Source: Acididesulfobacillus acetoxydans
GTDB taxonomy: Bacteria > Bacillota > Desulfitobacteriia > Desulfitobacteriales > Desulfitobacteriaceae
Assembly (NCBI RefSeq): GCF_900016645.1
Contig: NZ_CDGJ01000065.1
Direction: 5' to 3' (one strand)
DNA: 64,000 nt
The position numbers and the translations under genes were made by a program. The notes beneath the pieces are model-generated. The model saw only the letters and a program-made list of their open reading frames with translations. It did no database searches and was not told the DNA's origin. Shown here one piece after another: positions 60,207-64,000 of the stretch (its first letter is position 1; every line of letters starts with the position of its first letter).

Positions 60207-61517
60207 CTAGGCTGTGTCGGCATCCCCGGCGCTGATCTGCCAGCGCTCCCGTTCCGTGAAGAACTCCAAGTCTGCCTGCAGCACCTTGACGATGAGATAG
60301 AGCGGCACCTGTCTCCTGAAGAAACCGTTCCCGCGCAGATGAGACGGAAAAGCACCCCCGCCCGGGTCCCAGACCCTAACAAAGGCGATGCCCCTCCGGT
60401 TCAGATAGCGCCCAAGCTCGCTTAATGACGCTGCGGCCTCCTCTGCCCGGGAAACGAAACTCTCCACGATTTCGCCGCCGGAGAAATGGTCGTGGCGATC
60501 CAAGCGCACCACAAACACCGCTACATCTTCAGAGCTCTTGTCCGTCGCGTCGTCAAGCCTCTTTTGCGTCGCCTCCTCAGAACTCTTTTGCACCGCATCC
60601 TGGGGCCCCTTTCCTACTACATCCTCAGATCCCTTCCCCGCCGCGTCGTCCGGTCCCTTCCCCGCCGTGTCGTCCGGTCCCTTCCCCGCCGTGTCGTCCG
60701 GTCCCTTCCCCGCCGTGTCGTCCGATCCCTTCCCCGACACGCCGTCAGATCCCTTTCCCGCCGCGTCGTCAGATCCCTTTCTCACGACCAGCGTCAGGTA
60801 TTCCCGCTCCTCTCTATGGGGCTGGTCCAGATATTTCCACGTCAGATAAGCCGCGTCTTTGCGGGGCTGAATGCCCCGGCCGGTTGCCTCCTTCCCCTCA
60901 AGAACTACCGCCGCGGCCTCCGGGGCTATGCTTTCCACCCGGTAGTCATGGGAGCGGGCAGGCCACTGCAGGATGTTTTTACTCCGGTCCACTACCCCGC
61001 CGAGCAACCGCCAGACCGGGCCCCGTCCTGCCAAAAGCCCCTGCCAGCTCAGCACCCGGTAAAAAAGATCAATGCGCCCCAGATCCGCAAAGCCGGCCTT
61101 GAGAAAACCGGGGTAGGAATTCCCGTTGGCGTAACCGTAGATAAGCGCATAGCCTTGCGCCCGCAAATCCGCCAGAGCGAAGGCCAGAATCCTCCCAAAA
61201 ATACCCCTGCCCCGGTATTCCTTGAGGACCATGGTATCTCCCGACTGCACCGCACGATAAGAGGTCCCCTCATACTCCAAAACACCCGGAAAGAAAGAAT
61301 TGGCTCCGACAATCCTGCCTTCTCCATTCAAGGCCAGGTAAATGAGTGCCCCCTCCCCCGAGGCCGGGTTCTTTAGATTCTTCCACATGAAAAAATCCCG
61401 ATCCGGCGCTTTTCCGTAGACCGCCTCGAACACTTGCGCGTACTCCTCGAAATCTTCGTCCCGGTAGCGCCGAAAGCGCAGGTCACCCGCCGCCAAATCC
61501 TTCGCCCCCTTGAACAA
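60207..61517 (-). CDS. GNAT-family acetyltransferase with an internal 8-residue repeat
   Basis: 436 residues. N-terminal GNAT domain (about 12-160): FRRYRDEDFEEYAQVFEAVY, SGDTMVLKEYRGRGIFGRIL (acetyl-CoA loop R-G-R-G-I-F-G) and GYANGNSYPGFLKAGF. The C-terminal half (about 160-435) is related to a second acyltransferase-like fold, interrupted at about 250-335 by a Gly/Lys/Asp-rich tandem repeat (GKGPDDTA units, 24 bp each). Likely acylates a sugar or amino-sugar of the glycan made here. The TTG start lacks a clear ribosome site. Confidence 0.85.
   Translation of the reverse strand: MFKGAKDLAAGDLRFRRYRDEDFEEYAQVFEAVYGKAPDRDFFMWKNLKNPASGEGALIYLALNGEGRIVGANSFFPGVLEYEGTSYRAVQSGDTMVLKEYRGRGIFGRILAFALADLRAQGYALIYGYANGNSYPGFLKAGFADLGRIDLFYRVLSWQGLLAGRGPVWRLLGGVVDRSKNILQWPARSHDYRVESIAPEAAAVVLEGKEATGRGIQPRKDAAYLTWKYLDQPHREEREYLTLVVRKGSDDAAGKGSDGVSGKGSDDTAGKGPDDTAGKGPDDTAGKGPDDAAGKGSEDVVGKGPQDAVQKSSEEATQKRLDDATDKSSEDVAVFVVRLDRHDHFSGGEIVESFVSRAEEAAASLSELGRYLNRRGIAFVRVWDPGGGAFPSHLRGNGFFRRQVPLYLIVKVLQADLEFFTERERWQISAGDADTA
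60600..60790. repeat. 24-bp in-frame tandem repeat inside the GNAT gene
   Basis: About eight copies of GTCGTCCGGTCCCTTCCCCG plus CCGT; three central copies are identical. Encodes GKGPDDTA on the minus strand. Multiple of three. Confidence 0.93.
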
Positions 61518-61751
61518 ACCGTTTGAGCAGACTCTCTATACCATTCCCGGTTCTCCCTATAGACAAACTTGCCGTTATAGTGACTAAGAAACCAGTATTC
61601 TAACGCATTCTTCTCGCAATTTGAAGACCAATTTTCCACCGGTGAACAAAGCCACCTCTTGGCGATTACAACCTGGTATTCCCCCGGCTGCCAAACTCAC
61701 AATTCTCCCGATTGACAGACCCACCTTATCCCCGATCCATAAACCCCGGTT

Positions 61752-62750
61752 CTACCCGTCGACCTTACCCGAATAGAGCCGGTAGAGAGACGGGACTTTT
61801 CGTAATCCCACAATCACCAGGCTTATAATCAGAACCTGAAGGATAAAACTCAAAAGCCAGGCTGGGCCTACCTTGGCTAACAAGATGTTGACCAAGCGCA
61901 GCACGGCAAAATCCAAACCCATAATGAGAAGGGTATTCCTGCCGAGAAATCTGAGAAAGCGCCCCTCCGACAGGCGCTGAGCCAGCGCGAAGGCCAGAAG
62001 AATCCCCGCCAGGGCCCCGGCGTACATCAACAGACCGTCTCCGTAACGGTTATCGTCAAAACTGACAATGATGTGGTTGTAACGCACCGCGAAAAAGCTG
62101 ACCAATGCGGCCGCACCTATAGCCCGCAAGCCAATGGGCACGGAAACAAACCCTTTCGCCCGCAGCACTCGGCCCGCGTAAAAGAAAGCCAGCGCGGTCA
62201 GGGCGGTGTCCGCGTTCCAAGGGATCTTGACCGACAGCTTGAGGGAGGTGAGATAGCCGAGAAACGCCAGCAACCCGATCAGCCAGAAACGGGCCAGATC
62301 TGTCCGCGTCAGCTTCAAAACGGCAAAGAAAAAGAGTTCAGTCATGAACAAAGCGGTCAGAAACCAGAGGGGAGAACTCACCGGCAACCACGCCGCCGTC
62401 CCGCGCGAGTAGAAGATGCCGACCAAGTATTTCTCCAGGGGCTGAATCGCCACCGGTGCACCTCCAAGAGCAGCTCGGGCTTCCGGCAGGACCACGAAGA
62501 GGAGATAAAAGGTGAACGCGAAAGCGAAGTAGGGCTGGATGTACCGGCGGCCCTTATAGAGCAAAAAATCCCGCCAGCGGAATTTCCGGAATTTCTCCAC
62601 GTTAAAAAGATACCCCGAGACAAAAAAGAACAGAGGCATATGGAAAGAATAGATAAACTTCATCAAAAGCTGAGGGCGCCCGTTGGTATGGCCTAAGATG
62701 ACGAGAAGAATCCCCAGCCCTCTGACCGCATCCAGAACTTTGTTTCTCAA
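61752..62750 (-). CDS. Membrane acyltransferase (acyltransferase family 3)
   Basis: 332 residues, about ten membrane helices. N-terminal hallmark LDAVRGLGILLVILGHTNGR contains the conserved R and catalytic-region His; next is FIYSFHMPLFFFVSGYLF. Such proteins O-acetylate sugars of exported polysaccharides. TTG start with GAGG eight bases upstream. Upstream end of the second polysaccharide cluster. Confidence 0.92.
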   Translation of the reverse strand: MRNKVLDAVRGLGILLVILGHTNGRPQLLMKFIYSFHMPLFFFVSGYLFNVEKFRKFRWRDFLLYKGRRYIQPYFAFAFTFYLLFVVLPEARAALGGAPVAIQPLEKYLVGIFYSRGTAAWLPVSSPLWFLTALFMTELFFFAVLKLTRTDLARFWLIGLLAFLGYLTSLKLSVKIPWNADTALTALAFFYAGRVLRAKGFVSVPIGLRAIGAAALVSFFAVRYNHIIVSFDDNRYGDGLLMYAGALAGILLAFALAQRLSEGRFLRFLGRNTLLIMGLDFAVLRLVNILLAKVGPAWLLSFILQVLIISLVIVGLRKVPSLYRLYSGKVDG

Positions 62751-63119
62751 CCCTTCTTCCTCTTTTCCGCACTGTCCTTGGGAACTCTCATGGCTAAAGC
62801 CGGTTTAAAGCGGTTAAAGCCTGGGGGTCTGCGAACCTATAGCTGACCGCGCTCTGATTGACTCTCGCCCAAACGCAGCAGCATCCAAACACTGCAGCAT
62901 CGCAAACTCTTACGCTTCATTATAGCAGAACTGGTCCCCGCAAACTATCCCGGCGAAGCGGCGAACCGCCGGATGGCGCCCTCAACACCGCAAAATGGGC
63001 GGCGCGCACGCCCTGCGTCAATCTCCTCCTGACAAGCACTGCAAAATCGGGGGCCAATACTCTAAGGCCCGAGAGACGACTGGACTGCTCCTGGACCCCA
63101 GATAGCTACTCTTAAAACC
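62751..63119. other. Gene-free stretch upstream of the acyltransferase
   Basis: About 370 bp; no gene, repeat or clear promoter recognised. Confidence 0.4.
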
Positions 63120-63435
63120 AAAAGGTGAACCTCCCCCACCTACGCTTTAGGCTTAGAGGCGGAGGCTTCGGGGAGAATATCGCCGGCAGGTTGGAACAAT
63201 CCTCAGTTCAGAAGATCCCATTCACCGCTCAAGATGCGGTCTTGAGCGCCGGATGCCAGCCATCCCTTGACCCTCCCGACAACCGGAGAGGTTTGTTTCT
63301 CTCCAGGCCCGGAACTGGGCTTCTACTACTTTCCACCTCGTTTACCCGGTGGGCCGTAGATACGTAACCTCTCCGGGTGTGTTAACCAGGTCACAAATCT
63401 TCCATCTCCCACTTTAGAGGTGGGAGTCTTCTGCT
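63120..63435 (-). mobile_element. Possible further IS200/IS605-type remnant
   Basis: Holds CTCCCAC/GTGGGAG hairpin arms at about 63404-63427 and, at the other side, a Pro/Arg-rich GAGGCGGAGGCTTC block with a partly palindromic CTACGCTTTAGGCTTAGAGG near 63141-63160. These resemble the terminal hairpins of IS605-type elements, but no coding domain can be identified and no alignment to the two clearer copies extends beyond the hairpin. Confidence 0.35.
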
Positions 63436-63455
63436 GAGTACTGACAAAGGCCGTA

Positions 63456-63488
63456 AGGCCCCGGGAATTAAGTCTCCCCGGGGCCTTT
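63456..63488. terminator. Strong GC stem-loop, possible bidirectional terminator
   Basis: Perfect 11-base arms AAGGCCCCGGG/CCCGGGGCCTT with an 11-base loop, then TTTCC on the plus strand. Lies about 320 bp downstream of the surface protein stop (minus strand). Confidence 0.6.
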
Positions 63489-63684
63489 CCAAGGCAATTG
63501 TCCGTACACTCGTCCGGCACAACATCCGTCTGTTTGTCCGGCACCGAGTCCGACTGAAAGAGCATCCGCCGATTATGAACCCGGACGCCGAAGTTTAGCC
63601 TTAATCCCCTAATCCCCTTCGCTTGGAGACACCGGAAGTGTGCCTGGCCGGCAGGCCCTCATCGCAGAGTCTGTGGATCGCAAG

Positions 63685-63805
63685 CTCAGTCTCCGGGTCA
63701 CAAGCCGGGTCTCTGGATTCACAAGCCGGGTCTCTGGATTCACAAGCCGGGTCTCTGGATTCACAAGTCGGGTCTCTGGATTCACAAGTCGGGTCTCTGG
63801 GTCCC
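63685..63805. repeat. 21-bp minisatellite next to a surface protein gene
   Basis: About six copies of GGTCTCTGGATTCACAAGCCG, ending four bases before the stop codon position of the surface protein gene (minus strand). Both strands stay open through it (RDPACES-type on minus), but there is no start signal, so I do not call a gene. Confidence 0.9.
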
Positions 63806-63808
63806 TGC

Positions 63809-64000
63809 TTAGCTCTGCGGAACCACCACACTCTGGGCGGTCCCGAAAGTGTAGCCCGTGTCGCTCGTCGTCACCGTATAGGTCTGTCCGGCAGTTAAGG
63901 CAGCGCTAATCCCGTAGGCTGCTCCGTTGCCGGCGGTTGACACCGAGGCAATGGGCACGGCACTGCCCGCGCTGTTAAGAAGGGTAAAGTTGTTTGCCGT
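63809..64000 (-). CDS. C-terminal end of a surface/Ig-like repeat protein (partial)
   Basis: 63 residues visible up to a stop at 63809-63811; the gene continues beyond the right edge. Sequence is Thr/Ser/Ala/Gly-rich with short beta-type stretches (NFTLLNSAGSAVPIAS, LTAGQTYTVTTSDTGYTFG), typical of bacterial Ig-like or invasin modules in cell-surface proteins. No anchor motif at the terminus. Confidence 0.65.
   Translation of the reverse strand, partial: TANNFTLLNSAGSAVPIASVSTAGNGAAYGISAALTAGQTYTVTTSDTGYTFGTAQSVVVPQS

Noticed and set aside
58793..60235. Long plus-strand open frame of about 480 codons
   Set aside because: It is the antisense of the PIG-L gene plus repeat; no ribosome site, and the minus-strand product has clear catalytic motifs.
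60425..61376. Plus-strand Pro/Arg-rich frames with internal repeats
   Set aside because: Shadows of the 24-bp array and GNAT gene; composition follows the repeat.
63601..63831. Cys-containing seven-residue repeat protein (RDPACES units)
   Set aside because: A 21-bp array is open on both strands by chance; it overlaps the end of the surface protein gene and lacks a ribosome site.

Overview
This window looks like a chromosome segment of a strictly anaerobic, Gram-positive-type Bacillota (Clostridia; a Peptococcaceae or Desulfitobacterium-like organism is my best guess). The reasons are a cell-wall-binding-repeat-2 surface protein, a YheO/DauR-type regulator, a 4-hydroxybutyryl-CoA dehydratase/CoA-transferase pair under a sigma-54 activator, strong AGGAGG-type ribosome binding sites, frequent GTG/TTG starts and a GC content that I estimate by eye at a little above 50%. 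No rRNA, tRNA or CRISPR array was seen. Almost every gene lies on the minus strand; the exceptions are a GGDEF-EAL gene and a metallo-beta-lactamase-fold lactonase.

Layout. 1-10 kb: the end of an MscS channel, then two halves of a pyroglutamate-use set (pcp-pxpA and pxpB-pxpC plus a decayed DUF969/DUF979 permease). Between them lie a threonine deaminase/RidA/YheO-regulator group, a truncated amino-acid permease and a vapBC pair. 10-17 kb: an HD-GYP protein, a 5'-nucleotidase-like phosphoesterase and a sugar-type ABC importer (binding lipoprotein and two permeases, no ATPase). 17-24 kb: a CWB2 surface protein, a GGDEF-EAL sensor, and a patch of debris (duplicated PAS fragment, orphan RelB-type antitoxin, truncated SecB-like gene). 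24-43 kb: a long co-oriented glycan operon making and exporting a GDP-mannose/GDP-6-deoxyhexose (probably D-rhamnose) polysaccharide: rmd, gmd, Wzm/Wzt, a coiled-coil methyltransferase, five GT4 glycosyltransferases, a GtrA/GT2/GT-C decoration trio and manC. It resembles S-layer-glycan or O-antigen ABC-export clusters. 43-48 kb: a two-gene AAA ATPase + subtilisin-like protease system matching IetAS anti-phage defence, with a tiny HicB-tail-like gene after it and a 5'-truncated group II intron beside it. 48-54.5 kb: a 4-hydroxybutyrate/gamma-butyrolactone module (dehydratase, CoA-transferase, small Cys-rich protein, sigma-54 activator, lactonase behind a good -24/-12 promoter). 54.5-62.8 kb: a second polysaccharide cluster (polyprenyl-phosphate sugar transferase, flippase, PIG-L deacetylase, GNAT and membrane acyltransferase). 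The right edge holds the C-terminus of a surface protein.

Two themes run through the window. First, short tandem repeats (minisatellites) occur between genes with units of 14, 17, 18, 19 and about 75 bp. They also occur inside genes with units of 12 and 24 bp, which keep the reading frame. Several conserved enzymes (Pcp, the YheO regulator, Rmd, the GNAT protein) carry low-complexity insertions of about 60-85 residues where family members have none. Second, there are at least two structured remnants of IS200/IS605-type element ends (51.5 and 58.4 kb) without a transposase or intact TnpB, and many truncated genes. Together these suggest a genome rich in repeat expansion and deletion.
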